A DNA stretch of 6,221 nt from Chloroflexota bacterium (GTDB taxonomy: Bacteria; Chloroflexota; Limnocylindria; Limnocylindrales; CSP1-4). The stretch spans positions 1-6,221 of the forward strand of contig JAJYDP010000309.1 in assembly GCA_021777365.1 (NCBI GenBank). Direction: 5' to 3'. This document shows, piece after piece, positions 1 to 5,331 of the stretch. Positions within the stretch are counted from its first letter, which is position 1. The number at the start of each line of letters is the position of its first letter. The notes below the pieces were generated by a model. It searched no databases. It worked only from the letters and a program-made list of their open reading frames with translations, and was not told the DNA's origin. A program made the position numbers and the translations under genes.

Positions 1-131
1 GTACCGGCGGACGCGGCCGCCGGTGTCAGCGCCGCCGCAGCGGCGGGTGCCGCGCCGGCGGCAAGCGCGACGACGGGCAGCGACAGGGCCACGATGGCGG
101 CCGCCGCCCGGTGAAGACGTGCTCGTGACAA
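1..131 (-). CDS. N-terminus of exported protein (partial, runs off left edge)
   Basis: Reading leftward from a TTG at 131-129, the frame is open to the window edge and gives 43 residues. They look like a classic Sec signal peptide: a basic start (MSRARLHR), a hydrophobic core of about 19 residues (AAAAIVALSLPVVALAAGA), then an Ala/Pro-rich stretch with several possible A-x-A cleavage sites around residues 28-36. TTG is chosen because a GGAGAGGAG ribosome-binding site sits 6 nt upstream and no ATG or GTG is in frame near it. The product is therefore probably secreted or periplasmic, or membrane-anchored if the core is not cleaved. The functional domain lies outside the window, so no function can be named. 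The gene is divergent from the acidic-protein gene at 502 and has its own long leader. Confidence 0.62.
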   Translation of the reverse strand, partial: MSRARLHRAAAAIVALSLPVVALAAGAAPAAAAALTPAAASAG

Positions 132-137
132 CGATCG

Positions 138-146
138 CTCCTCTCC
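138..146 (-). promoter_or_regulatory. Strong ribosome-binding site for the exported protein
   Basis: On the minus strand this reads GGAGAGGAG, followed by 6 nt (CGATCG) and then TTG. It matches the anti-Shine-Dalgarno sequence closely and decides the non-ATG start at 131. Confidence 0.65.
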
Positions 147-228
147 CGGGGCCGTGCGCCCCGTCACGACTCGATCCCGAGGCGGCTCCCGGCGGGGCCC
201 GAACCCGCAGGCGTCTCGAGGCCACGCA

Positions 229-252
229 CGCGGGCGACCGCGGTCGCCCGCG
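229..252. repeat. Perfect 24-bp palindrome in divergent spacer
   Basis: The half-site CGCGGGCGACCG is followed immediately by its exact reverse complement, with no spacer base. The symmetry breaks on both sides at 228 and 253. It lies about 100 bp upstream of the TTG start of the exported-protein gene, between two divergently read genes. It could be a dimeric regulator's operator or a hairpin in the leader RNA. No T-run follows on either strand, so it does not look like a Rho-independent terminator. Confidence 0.6.
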
Positions 253-302
253 ATGCCACAACGGCGGCACGGTACTGTCGTGCACGCGGCCCGCGCAATT
301 CC

Positions 303-320
303 TGCAAGCTTTATGCAAGC
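303..320. repeat. Two TGCAAGC direct repeats, 11-bp period, in AT-rich patch
   Basis: TGCAAGC occurs at 303-309 and again at 314-320, separated by TTTA. The surrounding 293-319 stretch is the most AT-rich part of the divergent spacer. One-helical-turn spacing between divergent genes suits a regulator site or promoter region, but I could not place convincing -35 and -10 hexamers on either strand. Confidence 0.35.
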
Positions 321-376
321 CCGGGAGGCGCGCGAGGGCCCGGATGGCATCGCGCGCGAAATACCCCCGGCCACCA

Positions 377-424
377 ATGGCATGGGCGCGACGCGGTGGT
401 GATGGCACGGGCGCGACGCGGCGG
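377..424. repeat. 25-bp tandem duplication, two copies
   Basis: A 25-bp unit starting ATGGCA at 377 recurs at 402. The copies share the core GGGCGCGACGCGG and differ at two aligned positions over the 23 bp they share (T/C at 383/408 and T/C at 397/422). It lies upstream of the acidic-protein gene and is probably a replication-slippage duplication. Confidence 0.6.
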
Positions 425-465
425 CTCGCGCACCGGAGGTGGGCCGCCGGCCCCGTGCGGTCCAC

Positions 466-495
466 GGGTCCGCTCCCGAGGGGTCCGCTGCCGAG
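466..495. repeat. 15-bp tandem duplication just before the start at 502
   Basis: GGGTCCGCTCCCGAG (466-480) is followed directly by GGGTCCGCTGCCGAG (481-495), with one mismatch. The second copy supplies most of the GAGG ribosome-binding element used by the GTG at 502. This supports non-coding status for the sequence before 502. Confidence 0.6.
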
Positions 496-496
496 G
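493..496 (+). promoter_or_regulatory. Ribosome-binding site choosing GTG 502
   Basis: GAGG is followed by 5 nt and then GTG at 502. The earlier in-frame GTG at 439 overlaps its own GGAGG and so has no usable spacing. The ATG at 532 is preceded by a pyrimidine-rich CCTCC stretch with no Shine-Dalgarno element. Confidence 0.5.
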
Positions 497-501
497 TTGA
501 C

Positions 502-948
502 GTGTCGGGCGCGAGCGACGACCCTCCTCCCATGCAGGAACGCCGCCGCGAAGCCGTCGAGATCGAGGTTGCCGCGCTCGAGGCGGACATCCGGCACCAC
601 CTGGTCGACCTCGAGGTGGCCTTCGCGACCCGGGACTGGACACTCGTCGCGCGGATCTACCGCGCGACCGCGGCCATCGCGGATCGCCTGGAGGACCTCG
701 ATCCGGCGGCGCGATCGCGCGACCTCGAGCGCCTCGAGCGCGAGCAGGAGGCCCGCGAGGCCGCCCGCGCCGGGGATGGATCCGACGACGGGGACGCGCT
801 CGACGATGCGTCGTTCGGGCACGGGCCGGGCGGCGCGCGCGATGGGAGGAACGTCGCCGACCTGCTCCCGGACGACCTGCCCGATGACGGGCCCGGGGAC
901 GGTACCGGGTTCGACCCCGACGACTTCAGCCCCTGGCGCCCCCGCTGA
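502..948 (+). CDS. Small acidic helical protein of unknown function
   Basis: This gives 148 residues from GTG 502 to TGA. I do not recognise the family. Residues 11-90 are rich in Glu, Arg, Leu and Ala in helix-forming patterns and probably make amphipathic helices or a short coiled coil (for example AALEADIRHHLVDLEVAF at 24-41 and DLERLEREQEAREAARA at 74-90). Residues 91-148 are an Asp/Gly-rich tail with clusters such as DDLPDD and a terminal DFSPWRPR, probably disordered. There is no signal peptide or membrane segment, so it is likely cytoplasmic. Codons end almost always in G or C, which supports real coding. The frame stays open back to a GTG at 439, which would add 21 residues, but the ribosome-binding site favours 502. 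The 3' end overlaps the end of tldE by 23 bp in convergent orientation. Confidence 0.6.
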   Translation: MSGASDDPPPMQERRREAVEIEVAALEADIRHHLVDLEVAFATRDWTLVARIYRATAAIADRLEDLDPAARSRDLERLEREQEAREAARAGDGSDDGDALDDASFGHGPGGARDGRNVADLLPDDLPDDGPGDGTGFDPDDFSPWRPR

Positions 949-2272
949 AGTTCCAGCTGCGCAGGTGGAGGCTCGGCACCAGCGCGGGATCCTCGTCGCC
1001 GGGCGACGCGACCAGCGACGGGTCGGCGCCCACGGCCACGACCGCGCCCGGACGAAGCGCCTCCACGTACGACTGCGTGAAGCGCAGGTTCCGGACCGGA
1101 CGGACGATGTGCCCGTCCTCCACCAGCCACACGCCGTTGCGGGTCAGGCCCGTGACAACTTCCGTCCGCGGGTCGAGGATCCGCGTGTACCAGAAGTCGG
1201 TGACGAGCAGGCCCCGCCCCACGCCCGCCACCAGCTGCTGTACGGTCCGATCGCCCGGGACGAGCACGGCGTTGGTCGAGAGCTGGCCCCAGTCCTCGCC
1301 CGATTCCGGAGCGTGCCCGGTGCTCCGGACGCCTGCCCTGCCGGCCGTCCGCCGCGTGTACAGCACGCCCGCGGTGGTGCCGGCGCGCACCAGCGCCAGG
1401 GGCGCCTTCGGGGTGCCCTCGGCGTCGAACGCAACGCCGACCTGGCCCGGGTCCGCCACGTCGTCGCGCAGGGTGACGTGCTCGTCGAACTGCGGCTCGC
1501 CGAGGCGCACGAACGAGCGGTTCTCCTCCACGGCCCGCCCGTTGAACCCGAAGCGGTACAGGAACCCGAGGATGTCCGCCACGCAGCTCGGGCCGAGCAC
1601 CACCTCGTAGCGGCCCGGCTCGACCTCGACGGGATCCGCGGCGTCGCGTGCCCGGCGGGCCGCCTCCGCGCCGAGGGTCGTCCCGTCGAGCGCCCCCAGG
1701 GAGACCGATGCGGTGCGGGCACTGCCGTCGGAGGTCCCCGTCCGCGCGATCCCGTCGACGACGGCGAGCGTCGAGCGCCCCTCGAGCTGCTGCCCGTGGC
1801 TGTTCGCGTAGGCCGCCAGGCCGACGCTCGTCGAACAGTACCCGGCCGTCTCGAGACCACCGGCGGCACGCACGAAGTCCGCCACGCGCCCCGCCCGTTC
1901 GTCCGGGCCGGCCGCCGCCGTGGCCGCATCCCAGTGGTCGACCGGGAGTGCCACGGCCGCGCCCGCCATCCCCGGCCAGTCCGGGTCCTCGGGCCGGACG
2001 CGGGCAGCCTCGAGCGCCCGTCCGAGCAGTGCCCCGATCGCATCGTCGTCGAGCGGGCCGTCGATCCCGTAGCGCGCCGCGCGTCCCCCGAGCGCGACCC
2101 GAACGGAAACGTGACGCACGTGCTCGGCAACGTTCTGGTGGATGGCGCCGTTCGCGAAGCGGGTGAGGGCCTCCTCACCGCCGCGCGCGAGGACCTCGAC
2201 CTCGGCCGCAGGCTCCGTCGCACGGGCGCGCTCGACGATCCGCGCCGCCGTCTCCATCGGTGCCGTGCTCAT
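926..2272 (-). CDS. pmbA: TldE/PmbA, non-catalytic partner of the TldD metalloprotease
   Basis: The 448 residues are the usual PmbA/TldE length (about 450). In the family this protein pairs with TldD; the heterodimer degrades unfolded peptides, and in E. coli it matures microcin B17 and helps clear CcdA. Diagnostic features include an N-terminal RFANGAIHQN-like segment at 38-47, FDAEGTPK at 282-289, and the signature C-terminal block LTRNGVWLVEDGHIVRPVRN at 376-395, followed by LRFTQSYVEAL. No HExxxH motif is present, as expected for the TldE subunit. ATG 2272 is chosen because it gives the family length and overlaps the tldD stop by 4 bp (ATGA); the frame's longer upstream extension lies inside tldD. 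A GGGGGTG element just upstream may assist initiation. The last 23 bp overlap the convergent acidic-protein gene. It is the distal gene of the set. Confidence 0.93.
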   Translation of the reverse strand: MSTAPMETAARIVERARATEPAAEVEVLARGGEEALTRFANGAIHQNVAEHVRHVSVRVALGGRAARYGIDGPLDDDAIGALLGRALEAARVRPEDPDWPGMAGAAVALPVDHWDAATAAAGPDERAGRVADFVRAAGGLETAGYCSTSVGLAAYANSHGQQLEGRSTLAVVDGIARTGTSDGSARTASVSLGALDGTTLGAEAARRARDAADPVEVEPGRYEVVLGPSCVADILGFLYRFGFNGRAVEENRSFVRLGEPQFDEHVTLRDDVADPGQVGVAFDAEGTPKAPLALVRAGTTAGVLYTRRTAGRAGVRSTGHAPESGEDWGQLSTNAVLVPGDRTVQQLVAGVGRGLLVTDFWYTRILDPRTEVVTGLTRNGVWLVEDGHIVRPVRNLRFTQSYVEALRPGAVVAVGADPSLVASPGDEDPALVPSLHLRSWNFSGGARG

Positions 2273-3708
2273 CCCCGCACCCCCACGCGCACGCCGCGGA
2301 ATCGCGCCGGGACGGCGGGATGTCCGGTATGCCCGATCTGCTGGGGCTGCCCCTTGCCGCAGTTGGGCGTGCCCCAGAACGTCCACTCGGAGCGATTCCC
2401 GAGCATGTCCATCGACCCCCAGAAGCGCGGGCTGATGCCGGTGTAGGTCGGGTTGCGAAGCATCCGGCCGCGCCGCCCGCCCTTCACCTCCCACCCGATC
2501 TCGCAGCCGAACTGGAAGTTCAGCCGGCGGTCGTCGATCGACCACGAGCGATTCGTGTCCATCAGGATCCCGTCGTCGGTGGCCGCGATCATCTCCTCCA
2601 GGCTGCTGTCACCGGGCAGCAGCCCCACGTTCGTCATGCGCACCATCGGGATCCGGTCGAACGCCTCGGCGCGGATCGCACCCCCGGACTCGCGCCCGAT
2701 GCGGGCCGCGGAGTCCCGGCCCGACAGCACGCCGACCCACGTCCCCCCGCGCACGATGTCGACCGGATGGGCAGGCGTCCCCTCGTCGTCGTAGCCGAAG
2801 CTCCCCAGGGCGCCGGGGAGCGTCGCGTCGGCCGTGACGTGCATCAGATCGGACCCGAAGCGCAGGGACCCGAGCTGCGACAGGTCCAGCCAGGAGGTGC
2901 CGGCGAACGCCGCCTCCCAGCCCAGGATCCGGTCGAGCTCCACGGCATGGCCGACCGACTCGTGGATCTGCAGGGCCATCTGCTCGCTGCCCAGGATGAG
3001 ATCCGTGGCGTCGAGCGACGGGCACTGCGGCGCGGACAGCAGCGCTCGCGCCTCCTCCGCGATGCGCGCCGCGTTCCCGGGCAGGTCGAGCTCACGCACG
3101 AGCTCCCAGCCGCGCGTCCCGTACTGGCCCCGGATCCCGGGGTAGGAACGGCGCTGCGTCTCCTGTTCGCCGACCGCGGTGGCGTTCATGGCCGCCCCGC
3201 ATTCCCGGATGTGCTGGTCGATCCGGTGCCCCTCGCTGCTCACGAACCACTTGCGCGTCTCCCAGGCGCGCTCCTGGGCGTCGGCGAGGTCCGCGCCGTG
3301 GTCGAGCATCGTCCGCGTCACGCCCTCGAGCAGGTCGCCCTTCTCGGCCGGGCTGACGCTCCAGGGATCCTCGCGGCACTCGCTCGCCCAGCTGCCGACG
3401 ACGGCGGGCTGGGGCGCGAGGTCCATGGGCCGCCCGGCCGCCCTGCCCGAGGCGCGGGCGACCGCCGCCGCTCGCGTGCCGGCCTCCCGGCCCGCGGCGG
3501 GGGTCAGATCCGGGACGGCGTAGAAGCCCCACGAGCTGCCGATGAGCGCGCGGACGCCCACTCCCGCCCGCTCGCCCCGGTCGAGCCTCTCCACCACGCC
3601 GTTGTGGGCCGACATCATCTCGGATCGCTGCTGCATGGCCCGGGCGTCGGCATACCGGGCACCGGCAGCGAGGGCGGCCTCCACCGCCGCGGTCGCGACA
3701 TCGAACAT
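2269..3708 (-). CDS. tldD: TldD zinc metalloprotease, catalytic subunit
   Basis: The 479 residues match the usual TldD length (about 480). With TldE it forms a cytoplasmic protease that threads unfolded peptides to a zinc site. The HExxxH zinc motif is present as HESVGH, with H249, E250 and H254. The third ligand is most likely C450 in NCGKGQPQQIGH near the C-terminus, by analogy with the conserved C-terminal cysteine of E. coli TldD. Other family blocks are YDDEGTP at 306-312, TNVGLLPGDSS at 359-369 and the tail ARFRGVRVGV at 468-477. The N-terminal domain (MFDVATAAVEAALAAGARYA) begins as expected, which fixes the ATG at 3708, although its ribosome-binding site is weak. No residue of the zinc site is missing. 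It starts 49 bp after the yajQ stop and ends in an ATGA overlap with tldE, so the two subunits are probably translationally coupled and made in equal amounts. Confidence 0.95.
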   Translation of the reverse strand: MFDVATAAVEAALAAGARYADARAMQQRSEMMSAHNGVVERLDRGERAGVGVRALIGSSWGFYAVPDLTPAAGREAGTRAAAVARASGRAAGRPMDLAPQPAVVGSWASECREDPWSVSPAEKGDLLEGVTRTMLDHGADLADAQERAWETRKWFVSSEGHRIDQHIRECGAAMNATAVGEQETQRRSYPGIRGQYGTRGWELVRELDLPGNAARIAEEARALLSAPQCPSLDATDLILGSEQMALQIHESVGHAVELDRILGWEAAFAGTSWLDLSQLGSLRFGSDLMHVTADATLPGALGSFGYDDEGTPAHPVDIVRGGTWVGVLSGRDSAARIGRESGGAIRAEAFDRIPMVRMTNVGLLPGDSSLEEMIAATDDGILMDTNRSWSIDDRRLNFQFGCEIGWEVKGGRRGRMLRNPTYTGISPRFWGSMDMLGNRSEWTFWGTPNCGKGQPQQIGHTGHPAVPARFRGVRVGVRG

Positions 3709-3735
3709 CCGGCGATCGTAGTCCCAACCGGGCGT

Positions 3736-3751
3736 GCCCCGCCGGCGGGGC
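3736..3751. repeat. Perfect 16-bp palindrome between yajQ and tldD
   Basis: GCCCCGCC is followed directly by GGCGGGGC in the 49-bp gap, about 6 nt after the yajQ stop. It could fold as a short hairpin between the two cistrons. No U-tract follows on the minus strand, so it is not a typical terminator. It may stabilise transcripts or cause partial attenuation. Confidence 0.45.
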
Positions 3752-3757
3752 GAACGG

Positions 3758-4255
3758 CTACCGGTAGTTCTCGAACTGGATCGGGACGGGGTAGGCCTCT
3801 GCCTCCTGGCGCAGCCGCGCGATGACCTTCTGGAGCTCGTCCTTCGACTTTCCCTGGACCCGGACCGCATCGCCCTGGATCTGCGGCCTGACTTTCGGAA
3901 ACTCGTCGCGGATGAGCTTCGAGATCTTCTTCGCGAGGTCCTCGTCGAGGCCCCGGCGGAGCCCGATGCGCTCGCGCACCGTGTCCTTGCCGGCCGGCTC
4001 GATGGCCCCCCAGTCGAAGACCTTGAGCGACAGCCCGCGCCGGACCGCCTTGGACTCGATCAGCTCGCGGACCGCCTTCGCCCGGAACTCGTCGCTCGTG
4101 CGCAGCATGATCTCGTCGCGCCCGAGCTCGAGGTCGACGGGCACGTTCCGGAAGTCGAACCGTGCGGCGACCTCGCGCCGGACCTGGTCGAGCGCGTTGA
4201 CCAGCTCCTGCCGGTCGAAGTCGCTGACGACGTCGAACGAGACCTCTCCTGCCAT
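3758..4255 (-). CDS. yajQ: YajQ-family (UPF0234) nucleotide-binding protein
   Basis: The 165 residues match the family length (about 163). Typical blocks are VSFDVVSDFDRQELVNALDQ at 5-24, RFDFRN at 32-37, an internal KKISKLIRDEFPKVRPQIQG at 109-128 followed by DAVRVQGKSKDELQ, and the terminal PIQFENYR. The fold is two ferredoxin-like domains. Family members bind nucleotides or RNA, and some are reported as c-di-GMP effectors controlling gene expression; the ligand here is unknown. The protein is cytoplasmic with no signal or membrane segment. The ATG at 4255 is firmly set by GGGAGGG about 6 nt upstream, the best ribosome-binding site of the operon. It lies 49 bp after the NTF2-like gene and 49 bp before tldD on the same strand, so it is probably co-transcribed with both. 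Confidence 0.93.
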   Translation of the reverse strand: MAGEVSFDVVSDFDRQELVNALDQVRREVAARFDFRNVPVDLELGRDEIMLRTSDEFRAKAVRELIESKAVRRGLSLKVFDWGAIEPAGKDTVRERIGLRRGLDEDLAKKISKLIRDEFPKVRPQIQGDAVRVQGKSKDELQKVIARLRQEAEAYPVPIQFENYR

Positions 4256-4304
4256 CCGATTCCCTCCCCGGCTTCAACTCCCCCCGCTCGGCCCCGTCCG
4301 ACGG

Positions 4305-4733
4305 TCAGCCCGCCGCGCCTGCCGGCGGCTCGGGCTCGAACGTCGCGTCCCGCCCGACCACGCGCTCGAGTGTCCAGTGCCGTTCGCGCACGATGCGGCG
4401 CTCATCGTCGAGCTCGAACGTGGCGAACCCGCGCCCGCGCACCCGCGCGGCGGTGGCGCGAAGCGTCCACGCCCCATGCCACGCCGCGAACACCGTGGAG
4501 CCCGCGACCCACGTCCGCTCGGCATCGAACTCGACGTTCGCCTGGCTCGCGGCCACGGCGTTCCAGTGGGCACGGATCGCGAGAGCCCCGCCCAGGTGGT
4601 CGGCGAAGGGGTCGGGCCGGAGGTCCGCGTCCTCGCGGTACAGTTCCATCACGGCGTCGACGTCGCGCGCCTCGCGGGCCCGCCTGTATTTCGCGAGCAG
4701 GTCGTCGCCGTCGCCCTGGGTCAGTGTCGGCAT
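4305..4733 (-). CDS. NTF2/SnoaL-like small protein
   Basis: The 142 residues show the cone-shaped NTF2-like layout. An N-terminal helix (LLAKYRRAREARDVDAVMEL, 12-31) leads to YREDADLRPDPFADHLGG (32-49), then ALAIRAHWNAV (50-60) and three C-terminal beta strands containing AERTWVAGSTVFAAWHGAWT, ARVRGRGFATFELDDERRIV and RERHWTLERV. This resembles DUF4440/SnoaL-like proteins, which range from small isomerases or hydrolases to pure ligand-binding or scaffold proteins. No substrate can be assigned. Asp, His and Trp residues line the predicted pocket. The C-terminal 15 residues are Pro/Ala/Gly-rich and probably disordered. ATG 4733 has no Shine-Dalgarno element but has a TAGACT -10 box ending 6 nt before it, which suggests a leaderless mRNA. 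It is likely the first gene of the yajQ-tldD-tldE set. Confidence 0.8.
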   Translation of the reverse strand: MPTLTQGDGDDLLAKYRRAREARDVDAVMELYREDADLRPDPFADHLGGALAIRAHWNAVAASQANVEFDAERTWVAGSTVFAAWHGAWTLRATAARVRGRGFATFELDDERRIVRERHWTLERVVGRDATFEPEPPAGAAG

Positions 4734-4739
4734 GTCGCA

Positions 4740-4745
4740 AGTCTA
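4740..4745 (-). promoter_or_regulatory. Candidate -10 box for a leaderless start at 4733
   Basis: On the minus strand this reads TAGACT, then TGCGAC, then ATG. A -10 of the TAnnnT type placed 6 nt before an ATG with no ribosome-binding site is the standard layout for leaderless transcripts in high-GC bacteria. No convincing -35 is seen: the hexamer 17 bp upstream is ACGGTC. It probably drives the NTF2-like/yajQ/tldD/tldE set. Confidence 0.5.
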
Positions 4746-4830
4746 GCCGCCGACGCCCGATCGACCGTCTCCGGGATGCGGAGGCGGGCACATCCGGGGG
4801 GCGCACCCGAGGGATGTCCAGGGCGGGCAC

Positions 4831-4880
4831 GGGCGGGGTGCCCGGTGGCCGGGCTGGGCGGGGTGCCCGGTGGCGGACAC
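4831..4880. repeat. 25-bp tandem duplication upstream of the NTF2-like gene
   Basis: GGGCGGGGTGCCCGGTGGC begins at 4831 and again at 4856, giving a 25-bp period with the first 19 positions identical. A shorter GGGCGGGCAC precedes it at 4821, hinting at a third degenerate copy. It lies about 100-150 bp upstream of the ATG at 4733. No codon pattern runs through it. Confidence 0.6.
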
Positions 4881-4884
4881 ACGA

Positions 4885-4908
4885 ACGGCCGGCCCGGTGG
4901 CCGGCCGT
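4885..4908. repeat. Perfect 10-bp-stem hairpin
   Basis: ACGGCCGGCC (4885-4894), a CGGT loop (4895-4898) and GGCCGGCCGT (4899-4908) form an unbroken stem of ten pairs. On the minus strand it is followed by TTCGTGTGT and on the plus strand by CCAGCGTCTT. Neither is a proper U-tract, but as a GC-rich hairpin downstream of murC it is the best terminator-like structure in the region. It could instead be part of a structured RNA. Confidence 0.5.
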
Positions 4909-4942
4909 CCAGCGTCTTCGGCGGAGGAGTCCCTCTCGGCCC

Positions 4943-5104
4943 CTACCGCCGGGCACTGCCCGCTCTGGTGTCGCTGCTGCACACACCAGCGGTGGGTCGA
5001 TACGCGAGGTTGATCGTGCCGACCATCGGGTCGACGGGCTTCGGCAGCACTGCCGGGGAGTGCCGGCAGCTCCGAATCTGCAACTCGTGCATCGTCGTCG
5101 ACAT
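4943..5104 (-). CDS. Possible 53-aa ORF in intergenic region
   Basis: ATG 5104 to TAG 4943 gives 53 residues beginning MSTTMHELQIRSCRH, with a central VLPKPVDPMVGTINLAYRP (residues 20-38) and a Ser/Arg-rich end. A GTG two codons earlier (5110) lies 4 nt after an AGGGA element and could be the true start. By my count 45 of its 53 codons end in G or C, less extreme than the neighbouring genes. I do not recognise it. It overlaps two perfect hairpins, so it may instead be a chance frame across a structured RNA. It is on the same strand as tldD/tldE, which cleave peptides, but nothing else links them. Confidence 0.22.
   Translation of the reverse strand: MSTTMHELQIRSCRHSPAVLPKPVDPMVGTINLAYRPTAGVCSSDTRAGSARR
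4965..4989. repeat. Perfect 7-bp-stem hairpin
   Basis: CTGGTGT (4965-4971) pairs with ACACCAG (4983-4989) around an 11-nt loop. A compact CGGGCA/TGCCCG inverted repeat lies immediately before it at 4950-4962. With the hairpin at 5050 these suggest a folded RNA in this stretch, though short stems are common in such GC-rich DNA. Confidence 0.35.
5050..5069. repeat. Perfect 7-bp-stem hairpin
   Basis: CTGCCGG (5050-5056), loop GGAGTG, and CCGGCAG (5063-5069) form an uninterrupted stem. It lies within the possible 53-aa ORF. No T-run follows on either strand. Confidence 0.4.
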
Positions 5105-5182
5105 CGTCACGTCGTCCCTGCGAGCGTCCGCTGGTCCGGTTCCGATGCCTCCACCCTACTCCGTCGCGGCCGGCCCGGGACC

Positions 5183-5217
5183 TTACATCGACGTTGCAGA
5201 ACGTTGCAGCGGTGTAA
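5183..5217. promoter_or_regulatory. Operator-like block: 10-bp tandem repeat flanked by TTACA/TGTAA
   Basis: ACGTTGCAGA (5191-5200) and ACGTTGCAGC (5201-5210) form a tandem repeat of exactly one helical turn. They are bracketed by TTACA (5183-5187) and its inverted copy TGTAA (5213-5217). The surrounding 5181-5220 is only 21 of 40 G+C, far below the rest of the window. This layout suits a regulator that binds direct repeats at a promoter. I could not fit standard -35/-10 spacing. The nearest downstream minus-strand frames are the possible 53-aa ORF and the NTF2-like gene. Confidence 0.42.
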
Positions 5218-5273
5218 ACGGTCGCGTCTTCGCGGGCGAGCCTGCGGCGTCCTCGAGCCGGTACGGCACGGCC

Positions 5274-5315
5274 GGTCGGCGGGCCGCGGCGGTCGGTCGG
5301 CGGGCCGCCCCGGTC
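5274..5315. repeat. 21-bp tandem duplication just after murC
   Basis: A 21-bp unit beginning GGTCGGCGGGCCGC at 5274 recurs at 5295 with two differences, and a partial third copy (GGTCG) begins at 5316. It sits immediately beyond the murC stop at 5332 and is another slippage-type two-copy duplication. Confidence 0.55.
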
Positions 5316-5331
5316 GGTCGCGGTGTCCCGC

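Noticed and set aside
132..330. c-di-AMP (ydaO-type) riboswitch in the leader of the exported-protein gene
   Set aside because: Such switches often precede secreted cell-wall enzymes in high-GC bacteria, but I could not find the conserved core elements on the minus strand. Only the palindrome stands out.
926..2272. Loss of the HExxxH motif in TldE as an inactivating mutation
   Set aside because: TldE/PmbA subunits normally lack the zinc motif. The catalytic site is in TldD, which is intact here.
23..2446. Long plus-strand open frame of about 800 codons
   Set aside because: It is antisense to tldE and part of tldD. The translation is Arg/Pro/Ala-rich low-complexity sequence without domain blocks, as expected opposite a GC-rich gene.
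2260..3825. Plus-strand open frame opposite tldD
   Set aside because: tldD on the other strand has full family length and its zinc motif. This frame is a composition shadow.
4885..4908. Rho-independent terminator after murC
   Set aside because: The hairpin is strong but lacks a following U-tract on either strand and lies over 400 bp past the murC stop, so it is kept only as a hairpin.
4402..4986. Minus-strand open frame overlapping the NTF2-like gene in another frame
   Set aside because: It crosses the 25-bp tandem duplication, is Arg-rich, and conflicts with the better-supported NTF2-like frame.
4940..5220. Known structured RNA such as tRNA, tmRNA, SRP RNA or RNase P RNA
   Set aside because: No T-loop with matching acceptor stem, no SRP core and no RNase P core could be found on either strand.
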